Assembly (NCBI GenBank): GCA_903933805.1
Contig: CAIZLM010000072.1
Location: forward strand, 1 to 64,000
DNA from: an uncultured Bacteroidota bacterium
GTDB lineage: Bacteria > Bacteroidota > Bacteroidia > Chitinophagales > Saprospiraceae
Direction of reading: 5' to 3'
Length of the DNA: 64,000 nt
Part shown: positions 44,846 to 51,744 of the stretch, in pieces
Numbering within the stretch: the stretch's first letter is position 1
Layout: the number at the start of each line of letters is the position of its first letter
Translations under genes and position numbers: made by a program
The notes under the pieces: model-generated
What the model saw: the letters and a program-made list of their open reading frames with translations, nothing else
Told to the model about the DNA's origin: nothing
Database searches by the model: none

Positions 44846-44923
44846 GTAACTGGTTAGCGTGGTCGCGTCTGAGACAAAAAAGTGGACATTTTTTGCCAGA
44901 CAGCGTTCCACCGAACCAGTTAC
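44846..44923 (+). mobile_element. Two-armed hairpin element, short form (78 bp), copy 10, with exact 8-bp target duplication
   Basis: The best-preserved copy: GTAACTGGTTAGCGTGG, then TCGCGTCTGAGACAAAAAA, a GTGGAC core, TTTTTTGCCAGACAGCGTT and CCACCGAACCAGTTAC. The A6 and T6 runs also pair, so the whole unit folds into one hairpin. GTTTTATT flanks both ends (44838-44845 and 44924-44931). Confidence 0.88.
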
Positions 44924-44975
44924 GTTTTATTAATATTGGGAAACTCCTTTCACAAAGAGCATCCAACCCCCTACC

Positions 44976-46046
44976 CTACCAACGCATCAGTGCGCTGGCC
45001 CAGGTAAAACCGCTGCCAAATGCTGCCAGACAAACCAAATCCCCCTCCTTTATTTTACCGGCTTCCCACGCTTCGCACAAGGCAATTGGAACAGACGCCG
45101 CCGTGGTGTTGCCGTATTTCTGTATGTTGTTCCATACTTGGTCATCCCGCAGGCCCAAGAGACGCTGTACCATCTGGCTGATCCGCAAGTTGGCTTGGTG
45201 CGGAATGAACATCGAAATGTCTGTGGTCTGAAGCCCAACTTCTTTCAAGGCCTCCTGGATAACTTCCGGAAACTTCTGAATGGCCATTTTAAAGACAAAT
45301 TGACCTTCCATATTGGGATAAATCAATCCCTCGGCTATCATTTTTGGCGTAATAAAGATTTCGCCATACGTGTCCGCCGGCGGATAGCCGTAATCAACAG
45401 CCTCTTCCACCTTCGCTGCGTGGTAGCCTCCATGCGCACCTGGATTGATAAATGCCAATTTTTCGGCGTATGTACCATTCGAGTGCAATTTCGTGGTAAG
45501 AATTCCACGAGCGGGATCTTCAGAACGTTGAATGACCGCAGCACCGGCTCCATCTCCAAAAATCACGGTCACATTGCGGCCACGGGTACTAAAATCTAGG
45601 CCCATCGAGTGCATCTCGGAGCCAACCACGAGCACATTTTTATACATGCCCGTCTTCACAAATTGATCCGCAATGCTGAGGCCATACAGAAAGCCACTGC
45701 ACTGATTCCGAACATCCAACGCACCGGCCTCATGACCAGTAATGCCCAGTTCACGTTGCAACAACACCCCGCAACCAGGAAAATAGTAATCGGGACTAAG
45801 CGTCGCAAACACGATGAAATCAACCTCATCGGGGCGGATACCGGCACGCTCACAGGCGATACGTGCAGCGGCAGCACCCATAGAAGTGGTTGTTTCCGCA
45901 TGTTTTTTTCCGTATCGGCGCTCCTGAATGCCGGTGCGCTCCTGAATCCACGCATCTGTGGTCTCCATAACATTGGAGAGCTCGTCATTGGTGACGATGC
46001 GCTCCGGGACGTAGTAGCCGATACCGGCAATCTTGCTGCGAAACAT
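44976..46046 (-). CDS. fabH: 3-oxoacyl-[ACP] synthase III
   Basis: A 356-residue condensing enzyme starting fatty acid chains from acyl-CoA and malonyl-ACP. Catalytic Cys116 in ALDVRNQCSGFLYGL, His in MFIPHQANLRI and Asn in YGNTTAASVPIAL complete the triad. The N-terminus (IAGIGYYVPERIVTNDEL) is standard. It is about 20-30 residues longer than E. coli FabH, as in other Bacteroidota paralogues. It is divergent from the TolC gene with 92 bases between starts, and the shared region holds a striking inverted repeat carrying -7 boxes for both directions. Confidence 0.95.
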   Translation of the reverse strand: MFRSKIAGIGYYVPERIVTNDELSNVMETTDAWIQERTGIQERRYGKKHAETTTSMGAAAARIACERAGIRPDEVDFIVFATLSPDYYFPGCGVLLQRELGITGHEAGALDVRNQCSGFLYGLSIADQFVKTGMYKNVLVVGSEMHSMGLDFSTRGRNVTVIFGDGAGAAVIQRSEDPARGILTTKLHSNGTYAEKLAFINPGAHGGYHAAKVEEAVDYGYPPADTYGEIFITPKMIAEGLIYPNMEGQFVFKMAIQKFPEVIQEALKEVGLQTTDISMFIPHQANLRISQMVQRLLGLRDDQVWNNIQKYGNTTAASVPIALCEAWEAGKIKEGDLVCLAAFGSGFTWASALMRW

Positions 46047-46083
46047 TCTGATGGGTTGTTTAAATGGTTAATAGCTCTGCTTG

Positions 46084-46135
46084 GCAAAGTTAATTGATCG
46101 AAGGCATTTTTTAGCCACCGATCAATTAACTTTGC
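46084..46135. promoter_or_regulatory. Symmetric divergent promoter/operator between fabH and tolC
   Basis: A perfect 17-bp inverted repeat (GCAAAGTTAATTGATCG at 46084-46100 and its complement at 46119-46135) with an 18-base spacer. Each arm contains TAACTTTG, an exact Bacteroidota -7 box: at 46127-46134 facing tolC and at 46085-46092 facing fabH. The tolC box lies four bases before its ATG, so its mRNA would be leaderless or nearly so; the fabH leader would be about 30 bases. The repeat may be both promoter pair and a dimeric operator. Confidence 0.65.
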
Positions 46136-46138
46136 AAA

Positions 46139-47491
46139 ATGAAATGTCAGGCTACCATTTTTCTTGCCCTTATCATCTTAACAAATGTCGCAGTTGCTCA
46201 GTCGGGCATACGCGCAATTCATTTGGAAGAAGGTCTTCAACTCGCGCTGGCCAACAACGCTCAGGTGCGCAAAAATAAACTTGACCGCCAATTGCTGGAA
46301 CGCAAATTCAAAGAAGCGCGCAGTGCAGTGCTACCAGATGTGAATGCCGGGATTAACTTGGACTGGTACCCACTCTTACCGACCCAGTTGCTGCCGGGTC
46401 AACTGTTCGGCATGGCCGATGGCACCTTTGTGTCCACCCAATTCGGCAGACCATGGCAACTATCTGGTACCATCACCATGGAGCAGCCAGTCCTGAATGA
46501 ATCCGCACGCAGAAGTATCCCAGCACTCAATGTGACGCGCGGTATCAGCGACATGTTGCTCGAAAAATCAAACGAAGACGTTATCTTCAACACCGCAACG
46601 GTGTTTTACCAAACCCTACAGATGGAACAACTGCTGCGGGGGGTAAAAGCCAATGTTGGCAAACTGGAGGCACTCCAAGGTATGGCAGAACTGCAACTGG
46701 CCAATGGGTACGCCATTCCAACCGATGTAAAACGTATCCGGGTGGCTCGGACCAACCTCGAAACCCAACGACAAAACCTGCTCACCGCCATCAGTAGCCT
46801 GCGACAAACACTGCAGTTCCTCTGCGGATTGCCCTACGAAGATCCACTAGAATTGTTGGAAGAAGTAGGCACCCCTGCCGCTGACTCGCTGCGCTGGCAA
46901 TCCTTAAACCTCGTTACGGAAACCACCACCGAGCACCGTCTCCTCATGTATCAACTTGAAATGACCCGTATCCAGGGCCGCAGCGTCCTGGCAGAAGCAT
47001 TCCCGACCTTGGATTTTTATGCCGCAGTTTCTGCACAGGCTTTCCGCCCAGACATCAATTTCTTTGAGCCCGACCGACGCTGGTATGGCATGGCCGCTGT
47101 TGGTTTTAAACTCAAAGCCCCGCTTTTTGATGGCTTCCGGGTGCACAACAAATCGTGGGTTTTCAAACTGGAAGAAAAAAAACTGGAAGAAGATCACCGA
47201 CAGTTTGTTGCCGCTAAAACCCTCGACTTCCGAATGGCACATGAGCAATTCCAAAATGCGCTCCGCGCCTTACAAACCCAGAACGACAACGTCGCCCTAG
47301 CCCAGGAAATAACCGATAAACTACTGTTACAATACAAAGAAGGTATCGCCTCTCTAACTGACTTACTCAACGCACAAACCGCCCTCTCCGAGGCTGAAAC
47401 AAACTACTGGCAACAGGTTTTTGGATATAAACTGGCCGTTTTGAAACTACTCAAATCCGCTGGGCGACTGGAAGATTTAAAAGTAAAATAG
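46139..47491 (+). CDS. TolC-family outer-membrane efflux protein
   Basis: A 450-residue protein with a signal peptide (ending TNVAVAQ, about residue 21) and two OEP repeats of long coiled coils (LEEGLQLALANNAQVRKNKLD in the first and ALQTQNDNVALAQEITDKLL with YKEGIASLTDLLNAQTALSEAE in the second). The second is the hallmark end of TolC channels. It would form the outer-membrane exit of the efflux pump whose adaptor, permease and ATPase follow at 47993-51015. A 501-base element-filled gap separates it from the adaptor, so the set may be two transcripts. The ATG at 46139 immediately follows the inverted repeat. Confidence 0.93.
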   Translation: MKCQATIFLALIILTNVAVAQSGIRAIHLEEGLQLALANNAQVRKNKLDRQLLERKFKEARSAVLPDVNAGINLDWYPLLPTQLLPGQLFGMADGTFVSTQFGRPWQLSGTITMEQPVLNESARRSIPALNVTRGISDMLLEKSNEDVIFNTATVFYQTLQMEQLLRGVKANVGKLEALQGMAELQLANGYAIPTDVKRIRVARTNLETQRQNLLTAISSLRQTLQFLCGLPYEDPLELLEEVGTPAADSLRWQSLNLVTETTTEHRLLMYQLEMTRIQGRSVLAEAFPTLDFYAAVSAQAFRPDINFFEPDRRWYGMAAVGFKLKAPLFDGFRVHNKSWVFKLEEKKLEEDHRQFVAAKTLDFRMAHEQFQNALRALQTQNDNVALAQEITDKLLLQYKEGIASLTDLLNAQTALSEAETNYWQQVFGYKLAVLKLLKSAGRLEDLKVK

Positions 47492-47500
47492 TGCCGTTTT

Positions 47501-47661
47501 GTAAGTGATTAGGTGGTCGTGTCTCAAATAAAAAGTGGTCATTTTTACCATGCGAAGCGGGGGGTGTGTAGCCCGCGTAATAGCCAACACGGTAAAAAAT
47601 GGACGCAGTATGGCGGAAAGTGGCCTTTTTGGGCCAGACAGCGTGCTCCTTAAGCCGTTAC
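47501..47661 (+). repeat. Two-armed hairpin element, long form (161 bp), copy 11
   Basis: Left arm GTAAGTGATTAGGTGG then TCGTGTCTCAAATAAAAAGTGG. Right arm GGGCCAGACAGCGTG then CTCCTTAAGCCGTTAC. The inside includes TATGGCGGAAAGTGGCC. Flanks do not match. It begins nine bases after the tolC stop. Confidence 0.78.
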
Positions 47662-47700
47662 CTTTAAAAAAATAGATGATCTCCATCACCTCCATTAATG

Positions 47701-47744
47701 CCGGAAATTTGCAAAAAAAAACCAATAAATTCCGGAAATTTGCA
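47701..47744. promoter_or_regulatory. Paired 13-bp direct repeats (possible operator)
   Basis: CCGGAAATTTGCA occurs at 47701-47713 and again at 47732-47744. The start-to-start distance is 31 bases, close to three helical turns, which suits cooperative binding of a regulator. It is upstream of the adaptor-permease-ATPase operon, with copy 12 inserted in between. Confidence 0.45.
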
Positions 47745-47789
47745 GTCTTTATAACATACGAGTTTTCTGGAGTTTTTTCGAAAATTTTG

Positions 47790-47942
47790 GTGGCAACTTT
47801 GGTGGTCGTATCTGAAACAAAATAAGTGGCCTTTTTAGGCCTGACGAATCGAGTTTTTGCAGGCATTGGCTGCACTTCAGTCAAAATAATCTGCGAAAAT
47901 GGGCCTTTTTGAGTCAGACAATGCGCCATCTACCTTGATTAC
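47790..47942 (+). mobile_element. Two-armed hairpin element, long form (153 bp), copy 12, with exact 8-bp target duplication
   Basis: Left arm GTGGCAACTTTGGTGG then TCGTATCTGAAACAAAA. Right arm GAGTCAGACAATGCGCC then ATCTACCTTGATTAC. The inside carries GTCAAAATAATCTGCGAAAA, matching the inside of copy 6. AAATTTTG flanks both ends (47782-47789 and 47943-47950). Confidence 0.82.
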
Positions 47943-47966
47943 AAATTTTGTCATATAAAAAAAGTT

Positions 47967-47978
47967 GTAACCAGTTAC
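47967..47978. repeat. Solo 12-bp arm tip before the adaptor gene
   Basis: GTAACCAGTTAC, the reverse complement of the 12-mer at 44826-44837. It ends 14 bases before the TTG start of the adaptor and forms part of its leader. Confidence 0.5.
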
Positions 47979-47992
47979 AAAAACAAACTGAT

Positions 47993-49075
47993 TTGAAACG
48001 CCTAATCTCTGTAGTATTGTCCATCATACTCCTCTATTCCTGCCAAAAGCAAGTAGAGCAAACCAAGCCAACGGTCGGTAAAATTTCCGAATCCGTTTAT
48101 GCGTCGGGTATCATTAAAAGCAAAAACCAATACCAGGTTTTTGCATCGGTCGGTGGGCTGATTCAAAAAATGTTGGTCAAAAAAGGCGATCTGGTCAAAA
48201 AAGGCGATCCGCTCTTCGTCATCCAACATGAACCCTCCATCCTGAATGCCGAAAATGCCAGACTAGCCGCTGATTTTGCCATCGCCAATACCCGTGGCGA
48301 ACGATTGGACGAACTGAAAAGCAACATCGAAACTGTCAGAAGCCGGATGGCCAACGACTCGCTGCTCCTCTTGCGTCAACGCGGACTCTGGGCCCAACAA
48401 ATTGGCTCAAAAGTGGAATTGGAACAGCGTGAATTGGCTTATACCAGTGCTGCCGCCAACTATCAGGCGGCCATTTACCGATACAATGACCTAAAAAAAC
48501 AACTTGCGTTCGCTGCTGCGCAATCCAACAAACAACTTTCTATCAGCAAAACAATCTCGGAAGATTATGTCGTTCGTAGTCGAATGGATGGACGAGTGTA
48601 CAGTATTGCCAAAGAAGCCGGCGAAATTGTCAATACACAAAGCCCCGTAGCGGTAATTGGAGATGCCAATCAATACATCGCCGAACTTCAGGTGGACGAA
48701 TCAGATATTGTCCGTATTAAAATTGGGCTTCAAACACTGATCACCCTAGAAGCCTTTAAAGGTCAGGTTTTTAACGCACAGGTGGCAAAAATTGACCCCA
48801 TCATGAACGAGCGCTCTAGAACATTTACCATTGAAGCCACTTTCACAGAACTGCCTCCGGTTTTATACCCCTATTTATCAACAGAAGCCAATATCATCAT
48901 TCAGGCCAAAGAGCATGTTATGACCATCCCAAGATCCTATTTGATCGGAGACTCTCTTGTAACCCTGCGCAACAGGCTTACACAAAAAGTAACCGTCGGC
49001 TTGAAAGATTACCAGTTGGCGGAAATAATCAGTGGCCTTGACGCAGGTGAAACCATCCTGAAACCAGCAAAATGA
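47993..49075 (+). CDS. Efflux periplasmic adaptor lipoprotein (HlyD/MacA-like)
   Basis: The 360-residue protein begins at a TTG: MKRLISVVLSIILLYSCQKQ is a lipoprotein signal with the lipobox LLYSC at Cys17. No in-frame ATG occurs before residue 57, so a TTG start is needed. Adaptor features are the biotinyl-like half-motifs (GLIQKMLVKKGDLVKKGDPL and VRSRMDGRVYSIAKEAGEIV), a coiled-coil hairpin between them (about residues 85-180) and a beta-barrel domain (LQVDESDIVRIKIGLQTLI). It links the inner-membrane ABC permease to the TolC protein. Its stop overlaps the permease start (ATGA), so the two are translationally coupled. Confidence 0.9.
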   Translation: MKRLISVVLSIILLYSCQKQVEQTKPTVGKISESVYASGIIKSKNQYQVFASVGGLIQKMLVKKGDLVKKGDPLFVIQHEPSILNAENARLAADFAIANTRGERLDELKSNIETVRSRMANDSLLLLRQRGLWAQQIGSKVELEQRELAYTSAAANYQAAIYRYNDLKKQLAFAAAQSNKQLSISKTISEDYVVRSRMDGRVYSIAKEAGEIVNTQSPVAVIGDANQYIAELQVDESDIVRIKIGLQTLITLEAFKGQVFNAQVAKIDPIMNERSRTFTIEATFTELPPVLYPYLSTEANIIIQAKEHVMTIPRSYLIGDSLVTLRNRLTQKVTVGLKDYQLAEIISGLDAGETILKPAK

Positions 49076-50331
49076 ACTTAATACTCCTTGCAGATATCGC
49101 AAAATCGCTGCTGCTGGCGCGTTGGCGACAATCACTCGTAGCTGCCATCGGCGTCACGTTCAGTATCACCATGTTCATCGCCCTCCTGGGTTTTATGAAT
49201 GGCCTTAACGACCTGCTGGATGGGCTGATCTTGAATCGTACAGCGCATGTACGCCTTTACAACGACGTCAAGCCCAACCAAAACCAACCGGTTAATCTTG
49301 CTGCCAACTTTAAAGACGGTCACAACTTCATCCAATCCGTCCAATCAAACGGCGCAAAAATTGAAATATACAACAACGCAGCCATCATAAATACCCTGAA
49401 AGCAGATACACGCGTTTTGGGGATAGCGCCCAAAATCACGGCACCTGTCTTGTACAACGCAGCCACCATCGACATCAATGGCACGGTAAGCGGTATTGAT
49501 GTTATCGAAGAAAATACCCTCTTCTTTTTCAGCGACTACGTCACCATGGGCAATGCACTTGATCTGAAAAATGTCAACAACAGCATCATTCTAGGACTTG
49601 GCGTCGCAGAAAAATTAATGGCCAACATCGGGGATGTAATTCAAGTCACTACCTCCAAAGGAGATCGACTACCCCTGAAAGTGGTCGGTATTTTTCAATC
49701 AGGGCTGAAAGACCTCGACAAGGTGCAAAGCTACGCCTCTATTGCAACCACGCAAAAAATGCTGGGCGTTTCCAATAGTTACATCACCGAGATTCAAATC
49801 AAACTCAAAGACCTCAAAATGGCGCCGGCGGCTGCCAAAGAATATGCCCATCTGTTTCAAATAGATGCTGAAGACATACAGACTGCCAATTCGCAATTCG
49901 AAACAGGAAGTTTTGTGCGAACGCTCATCTCTTACGTGGTGGGTATCACCTTGCTGATTGTGGCCGGATTTGGTATTTACAACATCCTTAATATGATGAT
50001 CTATGAAAAAATGGATACCATCGCCATTCTGAAAGCTACCGGCTTCTCAGGAAGCGACGTCCGGAAAATATTCCTCGGCATCGCGCTGACAATCGGATTC
50101 CTGGGTGGTTTGCTGGGCCTCATAACTGGTTTTGTTTTATCCCTCATCATTGACCAAATCCCCTTCAACACAGCAGCCTTACCCACCATCAAAACATATC
50201 CCATCAACTACAACCCTGTATTTTATATCATTGGAATCGTTTTTTCCATTATCACCACCTACTTGGCTGGTTTTTTCCCTGCAAGAAAAGCAAGTGCCAT
50301 TGATCCTGTCATCATCATCCGGGGTAAATAA
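49072..50331 (+). CDS. FtsX-like ABC transporter permease (MacB type)
   Basis: A 419-residue permease with one membrane helix near the N-terminus (about residues 20-42), a large periplasmic domain (about 45-280) and three helices at the C-terminus (LISYVVGITLLIVAGFGIYN, the region LTIGFLGGLLGLITGFVLS, and FYIIGIVFSIITTYLAGFFP). The segment IYNILNMMIYEKMDTIAILKATGFSG is typical FtsX. The end AIDPVIIIRGK is the family's standard C-terminus. Such systems couple cytoplasmic ATP use to periplasmic conformational work, exporting peptides, lipids or drugs through TolC. It is in an operon with the adaptor upstream (overlap 4 bases) and the ATPase downstream (3 bases). Confidence 0.93.
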   Translation: MNLILLADIAKSLLLARWRQSLVAAIGVTFSITMFIALLGFMNGLNDLLDGLILNRTAHVRLYNDVKPNQNQPVNLAANFKDGHNFIQSVQSNGAKIEIYNNAAIINTLKADTRVLGIAPKITAPVLYNAATIDINGTVSGIDVIEENTLFFFSDYVTMGNALDLKNVNNSIILGLGVAEKLMANIGDVIQVTTSKGDRLPLKVVGIFQSGLKDLDKVQSYASIATTQKMLGVSNSYITEIQIKLKDLKMAPAAAKEYAHLFQIDAEDIQTANSQFETGSFVRTLISYVVGITLLIVAGFGIYNILNMMIYEKMDTIAILKATGFSGSDVRKIFLGIALTIGFLGGLLGLITGFVLSLIIDQIPFNTAALPTIKTYPINYNPVFYIIGIVFSIITTYLAGFFPARKASAIDPVIIIRGK

Positions 50332-50334
50332 CGC

Positions 50335-51015
50335 ATGGCACAAATTGTCCTACAATCCAATAACATCAACAAGCGCTTCAACGATCCAGTCACCGTTGAA
50401 GTCCTAAAAAATATTTCCTTCTCCATCAATAAAGGGGAATTCGTCTCCATCACCGGGAAATCAGGGTGCGGAAAATCCACACTCCTATACATCCTTTCTA
50501 CCATGGACACCGATTACCAAGGCGACCTGTGGATAGACCGCGACCTCATGCGCGGCAAAAGCGAGGCGCAACTCGCCCGCATTCGAAATGAAAAAATAGG
50601 CTTTGTCTTTCAGTTTCACTACCTGCTGAATGAATTCTCAGTGCTGAAGAATGTGATGCTCCCCGGACTAAAACTCAAAAAATACTCGGAAGCAGAAGTG
50701 GAACACCGTGCCCTGGAACGACTGAAAATGCTCGGTATCGAAACGCTGGCGCTGAAAAGCGCCAACCAACTATCAGGCGGTGAAAAACAGCGCGTCGCCA
50801 TCGCACGGGCACTCATCAACGACCCCATCATCATCATGGGTGACGAACCAACAGGGAACCTCGACAATAAAAACAGCGATGTTGTCTTTGATATTTTTAA
50901 AGAACTCTGCGACGAGTACCAACAAACCCTCCTAATCGTAACACACGACCAATCCTTCGCCGCCCGCACCCACAGAACCATTGAAATGGCGGACGGCAGG
51001 ATTATTACCGCATAA
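50335..51015 (+). CDS. ABC transporter ATP-binding protein (MacB/LolD-like)
   Basis: A 226-residue ATPase with Walker A GKSGCGKST, Q-loop FVFQFHYLLNEFSVLKN, signature LSGGEKQRVAIARAL, Walker B IIIMGDEPTGNLD and switch His in VTHDQ. It powers the FtsX-like permease encoded directly upstream. Its last codons and stop (GCA-TAA) form the left copy of the 8-base direct repeat around hairpin element copy 13, so the insertion took place exactly at the end of this gene. Confidence 0.96.
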   Translation: MAQIVLQSNNINKRFNDPVTVEVLKNISFSINKGEFVSITGKSGCGKSTLLYILSTMDTDYQGDLWIDRDLMRGKSEAQLARIRNEKIGFVFQFHYLLNEFSVLKNVMLPGLKLKKYSEAEVEHRALERLKMLGIETLALKSANQLSGGEKQRVAIARALINDPIIIMGDEPTGNLDNKNSDVVFDIFKELCDEYQQTLLIVTHDQSFAARTHRTIEMADGRIITA

Positions 51016-51094
51016 ACAATTGGTTGTTGGTCGCGTTTGAGACAAAAAAACGGCCACTTTTTGTCTCAAACAGCGGGCCACCTAAACAGTTAAC
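51016..51094 (+). mobile_element. Two-armed hairpin element, short form (79 bp), copy 13, with 7/8 target duplication
   Basis: ACAATTGGTTGTTGG then TCGCGTTTGAGACAAAAA, and a second GTCTCAAACAGCG side with CCACCTAAACAGTTAAC. The inner GAGACAAAAA/TTTTTGTCTC stem is perfect. Flanks CCGCATAA (51008-51015) and CCGCAAAA (51095-51102) differ at one base; the left one contains the ATPase stop codon. Confidence 0.82.
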
Positions 51095-51106
51095 CCGCAA
51101 AACGCT

Positions 51107-51565
51107 TTACTTTTCGTGCTCTTGGCCGAATTTTGACAACCTCCTTGGAGCCGAACGGTCATAAAAAACGCGTACCCAAGCCGTCATTTGATGCTGCGTC
51201 ATTTTGTCGGCAGTCACAACCCCCATAATTTTTGGCGTATGGTGCTGAGCTTCCAACAAATTTTCTAAACCATACTTCCCCTCTGAAGGTCCAAAAACAA
51301 CCAACTCCTCTGTCGATGGATCTATATGCTCCAATATCTTGTTGAAAAAACGCTTCTCCTCCAAGTGACGCCGCTCTTCTATACTGCGCTGATTTGAGAA
51401 TCCCTGCGGCCCCCATGGCGTTTTACTCCTGCTCCCACCCAAAGGAGTACTCTCCTCAATGTGGGATGGAACATGCTCTACTACAACCTCACCATCTTGC
51501 TCCACCGGAAGCGTGATTACCCACGCATCGCGCAGGTCAAGCCATATACCTGTTTGCTTTTTCAT
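51107..51565 (-). CDS. Small eRF1/host-attachment-like protein of Bacteroidota
   Basis: The 152-residue protein begins MKKQTGIWLDLRDAWVITL and contains ELVVFGPSEGKYGLENLLEAQ and a late VVTADKMTQHQMTAWVRVFY. This pattern is that of a small family related to the middle domain of eukaryotic release factor 1 and bacterial 'host attachment' proteins, often found near stress genes. Function is unknown; no nuclease or release-factor GGQ motif is seen. A Glu/Arg-rich helix (EERRHLEEKRFFNKILEHI) lies in the middle. It is convergent with the ABC operon and divergent from sprA. Transcribed alone. Confidence 0.8.
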   Translation of the reverse strand: MKKQTGIWLDLRDAWVITLPVEQDGEVVVEHVPSHIEESTPLGGSRSKTPWGPQGFSNQRSIEERRHLEEKRFFNKILEHIDPSTEELVVFGPSEGKYGLENLLEAQHHTPKIMGVVTADKMTQHQMTAWVRVFYDRSAPRRLSKFGQEHEK

Positions 51566-51744
51566 ATTGCTGTGTTTTTAGAACACAAAAATGAAGGCTG
51601 TTTTTCAGTATTTACTTGACAGACGTCATCGACCAGAATGATATACCACTTGTTCGACTTTCAGGCAACCTCATAGCCCCCTGTCGCGTCATTCGACCAC
51701 TCCATTAGTACCTTCTTTTAAAACTTACTCCTGCTTTTTTGAAA

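Larger units (their letters stand above)
47492..47992. other. 501-base gene-free region with two elements and direct repeats
   Basis: Between tolC and the adaptor gene. From left to right it holds copy 11 (47501-47661), a pair of 13-bp direct repeats (47701-47744), copy 12 with its target duplications (47782-47950) and a solo arm tip (47967-47978). I see no protein-coding frame that I would support. Confidence 0.75.

Noticed and set aside
47701-47744. CRISPR-like reading of the spaced direct repeats
   Set aside because: Only two short repeats, no further units and no cas genes. They are better explained as an operator.
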